Source: Telopea speciosissima (lineage: Eukaryota > Streptophyta > Magnoliopsida > Proteales > Proteaceae). Taken from it: a stretch of 64,000 nucleotides of DNA. The stretch lies in contig NC_057925.1 of the NCBI RefSeq assembly GCF_018873765.1, forward strand, positions 49,612,010-49,676,009. The letters are read 5' to 3'. A program made the position numbers and the translations under genes. Below the pieces are notes generated by a model. It made no database searches. It worked only from the letters and a program-made list of their open reading frames with translations, and was not told the origin of the DNA. Below, one piece after another: positions 22,060-33,574 of this stretch (the first letter of the stretch is position 1; each line of letters begins with the position of its first letter).

Positions 22060-24933
22060 TGTTGGAATTTTAAATTCATTTAAAATATATAATTTTGTAA
22101 AAGAGAAGATTAGAGAAGGAGAGAAGATAAGAGAAAGAGAGACAAGAAAGTTTTAATGTGGTTCGATTCTGTTGAACCTACATCCATAGGGTAGAATTTC
22201 CACTATGTGTTCACAAGTTTACATTCACAATCCTTATAGGAGATGATTGACTCAATCAAGGGTTGTGTCTCTTCTTTGTAAGGAAATGTTTTGAATTGAG
22301 ATTGATTATTGTCTCTTAAGAATCCATTTATTTTCTCAATAGTCTTTTTATTTAAAAACTTTCCTTCTCTGAATTCCAAGACATTTGCTGTGTGATTGAG
22401 ATCCTTGTCAATCCATTGTGCTGGCTTTCCATAGTCAGAGAAAACAGTTTGGGCTGTTGGATGGGATTTGAAAGTATTCAAATCAGTATTTGAATGACTC
22501 CCTTCTATACGCCCCCTCAAGATTAACGGGGCTGGAAGCACCTTGAGCTTACTTGCTAATGATGAAAAACGTGGCTGAGATAAGGCCTTGGTGAAAATAT
22601 CTACAGTTTGATCCTTGGTGGAGATGAACCAAACGTCTAGATCTCCCTTAGAGACCTTATCACAGACAAAATGAAAGTCAATTTCGACATGCCTAGTTCG
22701 GGCACGAAAGACCGGATTTGCTGTAAGATAGGTTGCTCCGACATTGTCACACCATAGGATGGGCGCAGATCTCATGAATAAGCCGAGTTCTTTAATAAGT
22801 GACTGTAGCCATTTAAGCTCAGCGGTAGTATTTGCAAGAGCCCTGTATTCAGCTTCTGTGCTTGAACGGGCTATTGTAGCTTGTTTACGTGAACTCCAGG
22901 AGATCAAATTTGTGCCATGAAAAATTGCATAACCTCCAGTAGATTTTTTTATCATCTGGGCAACCAGCCCAATCAGCATCGGAGTATGCAGAGAGTTGCA
23001 TAGATTGTTGTGGTTGGAAAAGTATCCCATGGACTTTTCAGCATGCAGTATGTTTAAGGTACCGAAGTATACGCTTGACAGTAGCTCAGGGATCTAGAGT
23101 TGGTTGATGCATAAATTGACACACTTTGTTAACTGCAAAGGTGATATCTGGCCTGGTAAGAGTAGCATATTGGAGCGCACCAACAATAATATGATAAAGT
23201 GTGGGGTCATCCATTGGAGGGCCAGACGTCTTGGTGAGCTTTTCAGAAGAAGATAGTGGAGTGGATACTGGCTTGCAACCTGCCATGTTAGTTTTGGAAA
23301 GCAAATCCAATATGTACTGTTCCTGTGATAAAAGTAGACCATTAGTGACAGGGGTTACTTTAATATCAAGAATATAGTGTAATGTTCCCAAATATTTGAT
23401 GGCAAACACAGTAGCTAATTTTTGAATAAATGTAGAAACAGTGGGAGCATGACTACCAATGATTATTATATCATCAACATAGATGAGAATATATATTATA
23501 ACCCCACTGTTTTGATAGATAAATAATGCTGTGTCAGTCTTGGAACCACAAAACCCGGATTCAAGAAGAAATGAACTAAGGCGATCAAACCAGGCCCTTG
23601 GGGCTTGCTTAAGGCCGTATAAGGATTTGTGTAGTTTGCAAACATGGCCTGGAAATTGGGAGTTGGTAAAGACAGGGGGTTGGGTCATATAAACTTCTTC
23701 TTTGAGGATGCAATGAAGGAATGCATTTTGGATGTCCAATTGATGAAGGGGTCATTTGTAGGAGATGGGCATGGAGATATCTAAGCGAATGGATGCCGGT
23801 TTAACAACAGGGCTAAACGTTTCGGTGTAATCAAGGCCCTCTTGTTGATTATAACCTTTGGCTACAAGACGAGCTTTGTAGCGTTCAATGGTTCCATCAG
23901 CCTTTTTCTTTATACAGAACACCCATTTGCAGCCAATAATGTTCATGGAGGGATGAGGAGGAATCAATGTACATGTTCCATTGTGGATTAAGGCATTGAA
24001 TTCAGAGTCCATAGCTTTACGCCATTCAGGTGTTTTAGAAGTAGAAGCATAAGTAGTAGGTTCAGTGGTGGTGTTGAGGGCATGAGACATAAGAGGACTA
24101 GGAAGAGGATGTTTGGTAGCGAAGTAAATTTTGGGCCGACGAATCCCATCCCTAGTTCGAGTTACCGTGGGGTGTTGGTTTGTGGCTGCAGTAGGGTTTG
24201 GTTGTGCTGGGAGATCAACAACCAAGTCTAAAGATGGTGGTGTGGAAGTAGGGCTTTGAGACTCCAAATGCGTTGGAGAGTTGGAAACAGGGGTAGAAGA
24301 ATCGACAATAGATTCAAAATATTTTTATTCTTTATTAAAAAGTTTATTAGAGGGTTTTGTCGCTTCCTAATAGACACCTAAATGACCAATGGGTGTACCT
24401 ATTGGAAGACTTGTTTGAATGATCAACAAACAAGTCTTATCGAAAAATGCATGTTTTATAGGCATATCTTTTGGAGACACACCTTAGGGGTGCATTTTCT
24501 TCTCCTCTATAAAGAGAAGAGTCTTGTCCATTTCTCTAATAATTTTTGAGAAAACTTTTTTGTTTTTCTCTCAGCTTTGTTTCCAAGTTGTTTATATCCA
24601 ATTGAGTGCAACTCTCTGTGCCCTTAGTAGCCTAGTATTTGAAGTGCATCATTGCTAGATAGCTTTAACTGGAGCGCTGTTTTATCTTGGAGGCTGATTC
24701 GCAAGGACCCGGCTGCACCATAAGGGGCATCTACAGTCTTAAGGAGAGTGACTTTTGTCACGACTCAGTCTCACCATTTCTTTTATTTTCTTCATGTTTT
24801 TCAGGCTAATGACGCATTATATGGTGCTTGAGATTGTCGTCATCGATCTTGGTTTGTCTACATTAAGATAAGTAATCGAACCCCTTAGTTACATATATAT
24901 TGATATGTATGTTTTGGAAGATTATTTCTAACA
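22060..24933 (-). mobile_element. Copia-type insertion with unlike ends
   Basis: Flanked by exact CTTCA (22055-22059, 24934-24938). Plus-strand ends are TGTTGGAATTTT and ATTTCTAACA. Coding is on the minus strand and copia. The 3' LTR-like end (22060 to about 22520) follows the polypurine tract CTTGAGGGGG on the minus strand. The other end (about 24330-24933) does not match it: it contains plus-strand LTR hallmarks such as CTCTATAAAGAGAAG and GCTGATTCGCAAGGACCC. The insertion thus seems chimeric or rearranged. Gag, protease and integrase are absent. Confidence 0.75.
22520..24300 (-). pseudogene. Copia reverse transcriptase and RNase H of the nested insertion
   Basis: Minus strand, three blocks. 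24267-23752: [52 protein letters not shown]. 23739-23086: MDIQNAFLHCILKEEVYM, LYGLKQAPRAWFDRL, the catalytic IYVDDII and VGALQYATLTRPDI. 23030 onward: GGYAIFHGTNLISWSSRKQ, RSSTEAEYRALANTTAELKW and HVEIDFHFVCDK of RNase H, then LRGRIE in the polypurine tract. The frame stays open into the LTR to 22203. Only a stop at about 23749 and a frame break near 23050 spoil it, so this copy is younger than Copia-1. Confidence 0.88.
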
Positions 24934-25344
24934 CTTCACACTATGGTTTGCTTGTTGCAATGGGATCTCCTCCTTAGCAGCTCTTGACATATTCTGATGC
25001 CTTGAACTCTTTTTGAGTTCTGCACTGTATTCCAAAGTCATTGAAGTATAAAGGGTAAAGTTTGCCGGAGATGGTGGCTAGGCTAGGGGATGTTCGACGA
25101 ACATCCATTGGGGAGATGGGTTTGGGCTATGGTTTTGTTCTATAAGGGTAAAATTGTCCATGGTAAAAATAGAAAGGTAATATAACCATTTTCAAATGTT
25201 TAACTGTATCTAACGGTTTAAACTTAACGGTAACGGCTTACTTGTAAGCCTCCTAATCATCTAAGTGCATATAAAATGTGAAATTAGAGGGTGTTTTGTT
25301 ATTGTTTCATACACCAGGGTGCATGTAATTTGCTCTTTATTTGA

Positions 25345-25440
25345 TAGATTACTGTGGCCAATCCTGACTCCGGCCGATTCATTTCCGATTTTTAAATCCA
25401 GCCTCCCGGTTTATAAACCTTGGTAGTGACTAGTGAGTCA
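25345..25440 (+). promoter_or_regulatory. Likely SFT2 promoter
   Basis: A CCAAT box (GGCCAATCC, 25354-25362) and a TATA box (TTTATAAACC, about 25410-25419) lie upstream of the SFT2 start codon. The right end of Mutator-like element 1 stops at 25335, 19 bp before the CCAAT box. Transcription would begin near 25440. Confidence 0.5.
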
Positions 25441-25676
25441 GTGACCTTCGTTCGGTTCTGTCACGCATGTGCCTCTGTTGAACTCTCATTTCCTTATCGA
25501 GTTTCAACATTTTTCCAACTCGGAAACCGACATCTTCGACAGCTCCACACAGAGGGAAGTTATTCTTGACACCGAGCAGATCGAAAGGAACACATCTCTA
25601 AAACTCGAGTTGGAACATTTTTACTCTTCCGTTTCAGAGCTGAGGTTAGGCTGCCTTCGTTGTTATTCTTCAAGTT

Positions 25677-28600
25677 ATGCAGAATAGTGCGCAAGCTTGG
25701 TTCATGGGGGGACCCAGTAGCACCGATCAGCAGCAAGCCTCGTCTCTGCTCTCCGATTGGAACTCTTATGCGGCATCGAAAGCTTCAGAAGAGAGTGAAT
25801 CGTCTACCTTAGGTATCGACCTCGAAGCCGCTGTAAGGACTGCCAACGACAAGGTCGCTGGAACTTTTAGCGTGTAAGCGTGAATCTTCAACAACCGATG
25901 CAACTTTAGCTATTGAGTTCTTGTTCTTTTTTACTTTTCAACTTTACTTCTCTTTCTTGTCGGGTTCTCGAGATATTACTCTGTCTCACCTTCCCGCTGA
26001 TCTATATTTGATTTTTTCTCTAGATTCCTCTCACATTGTATGGTTTCTATATCAGAAGATATTGCATATTTGCCGCATTGGAATTGCGATGTTGTTTTAT
26101 TGTTTATGTTGAATTGGATTTAGATGAATTTTCCTGCTCTTTGTTTCAGAATTGAGGAGGTTTTTCTTTCTTTTTTTCAATTTGGATCCCGGAGTACTTC
26201 TTCAGTTTTTTCTATGTTGCCTTGTTGTTGTTAGGTCTGTGTCAGAGGCTCAGAGTTGTACACTCGTTTACATCCCTAATCTTCTTTACGATCGATACCC
26301 ACTGCGCCACCAACCTCCTTTCCTTTTGCTCTATTACCCCAACTTATTGTATCTGTTTTTCGAGGTTCCTGCATTTCTTCCACTCCGGATTGACCAACGA
26401 AAAAGGTTCAGCATGTTGACCACTGCAAATGTCGGTAGAGGGAATGTCAACATATAGGAAATATTATAAAAGTGAGAAACATATGAATCCCTCTTAAAAT
26501 AAGGAAAAACAATGCAAACATAGGGAATTTGACAAAAGAACACACATAAATATTTGAAATGAAAAGAAAACCTACAAATATATCGACTATTTAACAACAT
26601 TGATTGACTGTGTGATTGATTTTTAGGGTTTTTATGTCTTGTATTTTGTAGTGTTCCATGCAGTTATTATTGAGCTTGTATGAGTTTGGATTGGGTTTTG
26701 GGTCCATTACATATATAGGGCTAAAATTGACATTGTGTGGGGATTAGGATTTTCTATATATGGTCTCTGTGGGAAAACCCTAGACACAAGCAAGAGAGAT
26801 CACATTGTGAGGTGGAGGGTGGTGTAGAGTGTTTTTTCTGGTTTAGTGAAAAATTCTTTGGTTCTCTTGGGTGGATGTAGGCATTATTCTTGAACCAAGT
26901 TAAATTCCTTGTGTTGTGTATGATTGTTTGCTTGGTTTCTTCCTCATGGTTGCGCATTCGTTCCTAACATGATTTGGAGCTCAGAAGACGGACCATGATA
27001 ACTTATACTGTCTATTGTCTACATTTGTACAAAGACCTTGGATTTGAAATCTGTTGCTGTGGGTGTGTCAGTTAAAATAGAGTGATTGTTATAATGGAGT
27101 CCAGGTTTTCTAGTCCAGGATATTTTTCTCAAGAGGGGGGGGGGGGTGCTCTACCACCTGAAGTGGAGATAGAGTAGTGAAATTCTTGGCTCCACCCTTT
27201 GCTTCTAAGTCTACCACCGTTATTTTGCCTCAAAAGCGAACTATGTTTTCAAACTAAACCCAAATGTAAAGTATTTTATGGTTGGTAATGTTCTATCCGG
27301 GTCCAACCATCAAATGCACCAGTCCAAACAATCTGACTAGTTGACTACTCTAAGATTTAGTGTATGTAATGTAAAGGTTTTATATATAATTCCTTCTTTC
27401 TTTTTTTTTTTTTTGGGGGGGGGGGGGGAGGGGGGGGAGAGGGAGTGGTGGTGGTGGGAGACAAGGAAACACCTCATGCCATCATCCTCCAAACCCAACT
27501 CCTCCATGGACTGGAGGTTAAGGCATTGATATGTGGGATTGGAGGCTAGTGAGTTTGAATCTCTTCAACATGTATATTTTTCAAATAAAAATCTTCAAAT
27601 GACATATGGCTAAGTACACCACAGTGGTTTGACCATTTAGTTTGAAATTTTATTCATCGAATCAATCCAATGTTCAAATATTTTTTTTTAAAGGATCTTT
27701 ATTCCATGGAGTGATATAATACAAGCTTGGCATTGCAAACAGTATGTGAAAATCTAAATAGACACTAGGAACTGTGGTTTGACATATGGCTAAGTACGTC
27801 ACAGTATTTTGACCATTTAGTTTGAACAATTTAAGTGGTTTGATTCTTTGAATCAATCCATTGTTCATATAAATTTTTTTTGAAGGGATCTTTATTCCAT
27901 GGAGTGATAAAGATAATACAAGCTTGGCATTGCAAAAGGTATGTGAAAAACTAAATAGACACTAGGAACCGTCATATATGTTGTGAACCAATCATGGTTT
28001 TCTTCAAAGAGATGATTGTTAGTGTATTCTTTTCGACCATACTAATCTAATTTGTTGTAGATTGATACCTTATATCGTATAAGAAGATGTCATCTAAATT
28101 ATAGTAGTGTTAGGACTACCAGATGTGTGCCATTGTAAATAAACTCAATATACATGTACAAAGACTATGAATGGATATATAATGTAATTAAATATCATCT
28201 TAATGATATAATATGATATAAAGGTGGGACTTGGTAGTTCGAGTGCGGTTGGGGTTGGGATGTTAAGGTATGTTGGAGGGTTGGGGGAAATCATGTTAAT
28301 TGGGTCTGCCTCCCACATATTATATAAAAAAAGGGAGGGTGTTTCCTGCCCTGTTAGTGAAGGCTATGCGAATTGTGGGCAGGCGAGAGCCAATGAGTGC
28401 TCCCCCCAATCAGTCCCATCAATAGGGGCAGAGATGTTATTTCAGGGCAACGGGGGACAGGAGAGAGATAGAGAGGGGAGTGCTAGCTGAGGCTATGCCC
28501 CCGGAAAGGAAACATTCTCCCATAGAAAATATGGGAAATCTCTGAGCAAGTGGCATAGTCTACACCTACTCACATCTGTTAATTCTTCTGAAGAGGCCGA

Positions 28601-31600
28601 AAAAAGGAATAGAAAAATCTGTGAGGGGGTGTAGGCTCCCCCCTGCTTGCTCAGAGAACCCTTTCCCAAAAAATATATATGAAAAGAATTTTTTTTTTTT
28701 GGGGGGGGGGGGGGGAATCCCCTCGGATCCACCCATGCTTGACATGTGGCTTGTCCACATGAGCCTAGATGTCACCCCCCCCTTTTTCCTCATTGCGACT
28801 TTCTGCACAATAGCTGCATCCATAAGAGAAAATGGATGGGTTCTTTTTAGTATCTACCTACCTACAAAGGTATCTGCATCGAAACATGAGCTCCAGGGTT
28901 AGTGACAGCACTGACCCTTTTACACTAAGACAAGCACTGATGAATTACATCCCATATGTAAATGGGGCCAACAACCCCTTGTGATGCTCGGAACTGCACC
29001 CTTTGCACCATCTTCTGACACACTTCCTGAATAGGGGCTTCTTGGACATTATCTCAGTGCAGACCCTCATTGTTACCTCTACACCGGGGCCTCCCAAAGT
29101 AACCGACACAATTCTTTCTTTCCTTACTAATGTAAATGTTCTAGTATGCCTCTAGATTATATGCAAGGACATCAATTCCAGACAAAGTGTCCCTGTTTTC
29201 AGAAATACCAACACAGAGGTTCATTGAAACAAAAACCAATCCTGCTGATGTCTCTGTTCCATCTCACTAATACCAGAGCCTTTAAGGGATGCAATGGCAT
29301 TGGCTGAGTGCTTTCCTGTTTAGGTTCACAACATGTCCTTATATTCATTTACTTGTCTCGAGTCTTGGCAAACCTACCAAGCACCAGCATGTCGTAATTG
29401 TCAACCTTCAACAATAGCTTCAAAATGAAAGATCCTGTCTCCAACTCATAGACACTATAATTCAGCTGTCCCCCATCTTTTGTTTTTATCTTTAACTGGT
29501 GCATATGGGTCCTGGCCTGGAAATCTGGGTTTTGGACGTGTGCCTGGGAGAAACAACTATTCCTAGATATCGGGTCCTTCTCCTACTAGACCCCATCCTG
29601 ACCCTGCCTGGTTCTGTACCACTCCTAGTATCAATACCAGTATTATTATCACAACCAACTTGCTCTCGCGAGTCTTGCTTGAGCTCAAGCTGTTCTTGGA
29701 ACAATGTAGATATTGGAAGAAGGTATTAGCACTTGTCCTCAAAAGTGAAGCAATTCTTTTGATATAAAATTTCTGTATAGCAACAATAAGTTTGTGGTGG
29801 CCAACTGCCTTGACTCCTAGGCATAGTACTAAAACTTGCGAAATTTCGGTCGAGATATCGAATATTTCGAGTATCTCGACCTGTCCGAAACGAAACGCAA
29901 GTCCGATATGAAAAAATGCAATATTTCGATGAAATTTCGTGAAATTTCGGTCATCTCGTTTCGGAAATTTCGGAAATCTTGGTCATTTTTGGCATTTTAC
30001 ACCCACAGAAAAATACCATATTTCGACCGAGATTTCGACGAAATTTCGGTATCTCGGAAATTTTGGTCGGACCGAAACGAGATTTAGTACCATGCTCCTA
30101 GGTGACGCTTTGGCACCAAGGCAAGTGCCATATGTTACGTCTCAGGCCATGTTTTTTAAGTATTTTTCATCATATAAATGTAAATATATATTTAATGTAG
30201 GGTTATAAAGGTCAATATAGAACGTATGAGGGTAAAAGTGAGATTTTAGAAAAATACAATGGGAGAAATTAGAAAAGATGAAATTTATAACTTTTGGAGG
30301 TCAAGATCATCAGGTTTTGGCTGTAGGTGCCTCAGCACATAAGGCAACTGACTGCTTTGACAACTGGCTGCCTACAACCCTAAGTTGATTTTATCACAAC
30401 CACATTCCTGCATATAGCAGAACTAAGCATAGATACTTTGTGATGCAGGGATGTGTCATATATATATATATATATACATGTTTGTTGAAAGTTCTGTTTG
30501 TTGTATATAGGGTGTCATACTCAACATCTGTGTTTTGTCATGAACAAGAAGCTTTCAGTCAACAGGATCTTTTCCGTATCTGTGGTGTAATGGAAAGTTC
30601 TAAAGGATCTAGGAAGCAAAATTTAGATTACAAGTAGAGGCCTGATGCCCCAAAAACATTGGTGGAACTTTATGGATAGATATGAACAGTATTATTTTCT
30701 GGATGTGCTGTTTGTGGTATATAGTAGTGTGTCATACTCTACATCTGTGTTTTGTGATGAACAGGAAGCTTTCAGTCAACAGGATCTTTCCGTCTCTTTG
30801 GTGTAATGGAAAGTCCTAAAGGATCTAAGAAGCAGAATGTAGATTACAAGTAGAGCACTATTGCCCCAAAAATGCTAGGTGGAATTTTATGGATAGATAT
30901 GAACAGTGGTTCTGCACTCCAAATATTTTAATTTGGAAGTTCTGATTTTCCATTAGTGATTTATTGGTTCATGAGAATGGTTTGTGCTCGTCTGCAGGTG
31001 AGTTCTTTGGATTGGGTCTTGAGGGAGAAGGAAGGTGGGTTGTAGGTTATGTTTCTCATTCATTACCCATACTAAATTACTTATACTGATAGAACAGAAT
31101 GGTGGTATAGGAATTCTGTGGTTGTCTAATAATATTATAGATAAGTCAGACATGTTTTCCTCACTCAGCAAAATTGGTAGAAAGAATACATGGATATCTT
31201 CTCTTTAAAGAAATTGAAATGCTATCCAATAATCCAATTGGTGGATTGCTTCATTGACTTGTGTCTAAATTTGATTTCTCTTTGTCTGGTAATACTTGCT
31301 AAATTTCCCCTTTTTGATATTGTCTAGGGTTTCGAAAGGAGTGAGGGATTTGCCAGGGAACTTTCAGTCTGCTACCAGCAATGTCCCTTCTGGAAAATCT
31401 CTCATGTACTTTGGTTTACTCCTGGCCACTGGAGTGTTCTTCATTTTCATTGCATTCACCATGTTCCTTCCGGTCATGGTGCTAATGCCTCAGAAATTTG
31501 CTATCTGCTTTACCCTTGGATGTGCTTTCATCATTGGATCTTTCTTTGCCTTAAAAGGTCCCAAAAATCAGCTTGCACACATGTCATCAAAAGAGGTATT

Positions 31601-32656
31601 TCATCTTTTTGATATTTACTTGGTAACATTTTTCAATTATTCCCTTGGAAGGCAACGATCAACTCAATTCTATTCTTCATGCTGGATACTTGCTCTACCA
31701 GAGACTTCCTCTTACATTGGGATTCATTGCCAGCATGGTGGGTACTATCTATGTTTCCATGGTGCTTCACAGTTATGTTCTTTCTGTGCTTTTCTCTGTG
31801 TTACAGGTATCAATTCCTCTTCATTCCATCTGCTCTTTCTTATTCTTTCTAGCCTTTTTATTTTTGGTAATATTTAGTGAGCAATTTGGTTTCGTCTTTT
31901 TAAGAGGAAAGCAAAAATTTGTGTGTTTTCACATTTTGTTCAATATTGAATTACTGCAAACCAACATTCCTACATTCAGGGGTCAAGCTGAACCCCTTTT
32001 TTCATTTTCCCTATATACCTTTCAAAAAAATGTAACAATTATATTATATCTAAAGGGTGTACCCAATGCATGAGGCGGGGTCTGGGGAAGGTCATAATGT
32101 ACACAGCCCTACCCCTGCTGCACAGAGAGGCTGTTCTGTTTCCTGACTCGAATCCGCAACCACTAGGTCGCAATGGAGCAACCTTACCATTGCGCTGAGG
32201 TCCACCCTCGTAACAAATATATTATCTCAAAAGTGTAAATTGGTCTTCGAAAAAATAATCCTTTAAACAGATACAAAAACCATACGCACCCCACCTAACT
32301 GAACTTCATTTAGGGATATTTACTCTGGTGTTTGGAGGACTACATATTAGTGAGGTAAAGCAAGCAAAGTAAGGAAGACTTGCACGTACATTGCACATTC
32401 TAACCCTCTAGTCTGTTTTAATAATTACTGTCTAGAGGCTTTATACCATTCAATTATGCTGCTATCTTCAAATGTGTTGGAACTTTTTAATGAAACGCGT
32501 AATCAAATTTCATAGGGGAACTGATGCTTGCTCAACCTTGACTAGGTACTTGCACTTTTATACTATGCCATTTCCTACTTCCCTGGAGGATCTGCTGGAC
32601 TAAAGTTCCTTACGTCGGCTTTCATGTCTTCAATATTGAAGTGTTTTGGCAGGTGA
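25677..32656 (+). CDS. SFT2-like vesicle transport membrane protein
   Basis: Exons 25677-25873, 31328-31595, 31702-31806 and 32546-32656 give 226 residues with all borders GT/AG. The protein has a soluble N-terminus (MQNSAQAWFMGGPSSTDQQQ, about residues 1-65), the family signature VSKGVRDLPGNFQS, then four predicted membrane helices (SLMYFGLLLATGVFFIFIAF; FAICFTLGCAFIIGSFFAL; a helix in exon 3 around LGFIASMVGTIYVSMVLHS; and VLALLYYAISYF), ending FPGGSAGLKFL...LKCFGR. SFT2 proteins of the Golgi help transport vesicles fuse with the trans-Golgi network, redundantly with Got1 in yeast. The length and the C-terminus match plant members from memory. Intron 1 (5.4 kb) holds a MITE and two tandem duplications, intron 3 an Au SINE. 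A possible polyadenylation signal AATAAA lies at 33155-33160. Confidence 0.95.
27601..27970. repeat. 180-bp tandem duplication in SFT2 intron 1
   Basis: Copies start at 27601 and 27781 with GACATATGGCTAAGTAC and share TTTGACCATTTAGTTTGAA, GGATCTTTATTCCATGGAG and AATAGACACTAGGAAC. They differ by small indels, so the duplication is not recent. It has no coding content. Confidence 0.9.
29822..30094. mobile_element. hAT-type MITE rich in AAATTTCG
   Basis: 273 bp with inverted ends CATAGTACTAAAACT and (reversed) CATGGTACTAAATCT, and an exact 8-bp duplication CTCCTAGG (29814-29821, 30095-30102). An 8-bp duplication marks the hAT superfamily. The interior is a dense run of the words GAAATTTCG, CGAGAT and TTTCGGTC on both strands, giving a strongly self-complementary unit. 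It splits an older repeat whose halves read GCCTTGACTCCTAGG and CTCCTAGGTGACGC. Confidence 0.85.
30491..30915. repeat. 215-bp tandem duplication in SFT2 intron 1
   Basis: Copies start near 30491 and 30706. Shared words include GCTTTCAGTCAACAGGATCT, GTGTAATGGAAAGT, TAGATTACAAGTAGAG and TATGGATAGATATGAACAGT. Similarity is high but with scattered changes. A (TA)n run precedes it at about 30459-30475. Confidence 0.9.
32055..32209 (-). mobile_element. Au-type SINE in SFT2 intron 3
   Basis: Minus strand starts GAGGGTGGACCTCAGCGCAA, has an A-box-like GCGCAATGGTAAGG, a B-box-like GATTCGAGTCAGG and the Au body (GCAGGGGTAGGGCTGTGTAC, CCCCAGACCCCGCC), ending GGGTACACC. The order matches the widespread plant Au SINE as I remember it. 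A 16-bp duplication with one mismatch (GTAACAATTATATTAT / GTAACAAATATATTAT) lies at 32032-32047 and 32210-32225. It is truncated in its middle relative to full copies. Confidence 0.88.
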
Positions 32657-33169
32657 TAAATATGACAAAAAAGGCACAAAGAAGAACATGGTATTGCATT
32701 TTTTCTTCTTCTTTGTATACCTGTTTGTGAAAGGTTTGTGAGAGTTCATGTTCTGAAATAGAAATTCTGTATGCCTTGGATCCAATTGAAAAAGAACCTT
32801 GCAGTTCCACACCCACTTATTCACTGAAGCTGTTCTTTTTTCATACTATTTCTGCGACGCATAAATGAATTTGGATAAATTAGCATGAAGAACTACAAAG
32901 AAGTTTTGACCATTGAATATCTGGGTGCTATAAATTGTAAGGCCTCCTTTGAAGCTTGATGGTTCACAATATTAATGCTTTCCCCCATCCTTTCTAATGG
33001 ATCGTGTGCTATTGGCTGACCTAAAATGGTCTTAAACATTGTTGAACCAGTACTTCCATATTGAGCATTGTGTATTGATGTGCCGATGGAAGTGATGCAA
33101 TTCTTTTGTTTGTTGTGTTGGAAATATAAATTTCAGTTGTGTGTTTCACATAGCAATAAAATTGTGTAG

Positions 33170-33175
33170 GGGGGG

Positions 33176-33208
<33 letters not shown>
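33170..33208. repeat. (GA)n microsatellite
   Basis: A G-run followed by about 17 GA units, just past the likely 3' end of the SFT2 transcript. Confidence 0.95.
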
Positions 33209-33210
<2 letters not shown>

Positions 33211-33400
33211 ATTAGGGGACAAATAAATATTGGTCATATTGAGTTGTGCCAGATAGATTTGCCCTTATTTTCATAAAAAAATTAATTTGACAAATTTACC
33301 CTTACAATGAATAATTACGTCAATACGGTGTCGGCCAAGTATCGATAACAGCCTCATGGATTTGATATCGTATTTTGAAACCATGATTAGGAGTGGATTG

Positions 33401-33574
33401 TTATCCTTTGTTGTCCGCTGCCCGAACAGCACCTGTTGTCCCCTCAAATGGGGGTGAAATGACAATTTAACCTTCCTGCCCGAACACACTGCCCGAGAGA
33501 GGTTAAGTTGTCATTTTGCGCCTCATGTGAGGGGACAACACTATGCTGTTCGGGCCGCGGACAACAAAGGATAA
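33401..33574. mobile_element. Foldback MITE, about 75-bp arms
   Basis: Left arm TTATCCTTTGTTGTCCGC...AACAGCACCTGTTGTCCCCTCA... and right arm ...TGAGGGGACAACACTATGCTGTTCGGGCCGCGGACAACAAAGGATAA are inverted copies that leave a short loop. No clear target duplication is seen. A transcript would form a long hairpin. Confidence 0.75.

Larger units (their letters stand above)
20690..25041 (-). pseudogene. Captured plant gene fragment inside Mutator-like element 1
   Basis: Minus strand from ATG 25041: MTLEYSAELKKSSRHQ, then QQANHSVK up to 24934. A retroelement (22060-24933) follows; removing it and one CTTCA copy restores the frame directly into HRDKLKIEKITNQ. The sequence continues with NELVKYMSNLPCYPP, LQEKALKFGG, a frameshift, LEKWKYKKKQIPSTSNASSS, then with stops KRKDLDPKIIPKK, then IILILPRDCSQSSS, DVPHSCPLPCR and RLSRSFSFKG. 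I recall this order from a plant protein family of unknown function (YMSNLP, LEKWKY, LLPRD, PHSCPLPC). Several stops and frameshifts make it non-functional. The part beyond about 20700 is transposon TIR. Confidence 0.78.
20402..25335. mobile_element. Mutator-like element 1 carrying a host gene copy
   Basis: Ends are inverted repeats: left GAACAAATTACATGCACCC, right (reversed) GAGCAAATTACATGCACCC, with about 50 bp of strong match (GAAACAATAACAAAACA) and patchy inverted similarity further in, including ACATCCCCT(G/A)GCC(C/T)AGCCACC. Flanks are a 9-bp duplication TTTATTTTA / TTTATTTGA (20393-20401, 25336-25344; 8 of 9 match), the size expected for Mutator. No transposase is present. Inside are a broken plant gene (minus strand) and a 2.9-kb retroelement that landed in it. 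It fits the definition of a Pack-MULE. Confidence 0.82.

Noticed and set aside
25469..25687. A 72-codon frame overlapping the SFT2 start codon, as a possible upstream regulatory ORF
   Set aside because: Its first codon is GTG and not ATG. The only upstream ATG near it (25467) gives a four-codon peptide, so no overlapping uORF is supported.
28480..28902. Several mid-length frames with poly-Pro or poly-Gly
   Set aside because: Generated by a T/G homopolymer run around 28690-28715; no domain.
29492..29729. Overlapping frames on both strands of 70-76 codons
   Set aside because: Complementary open frames with no motif; they lie in an intron of SFT2.
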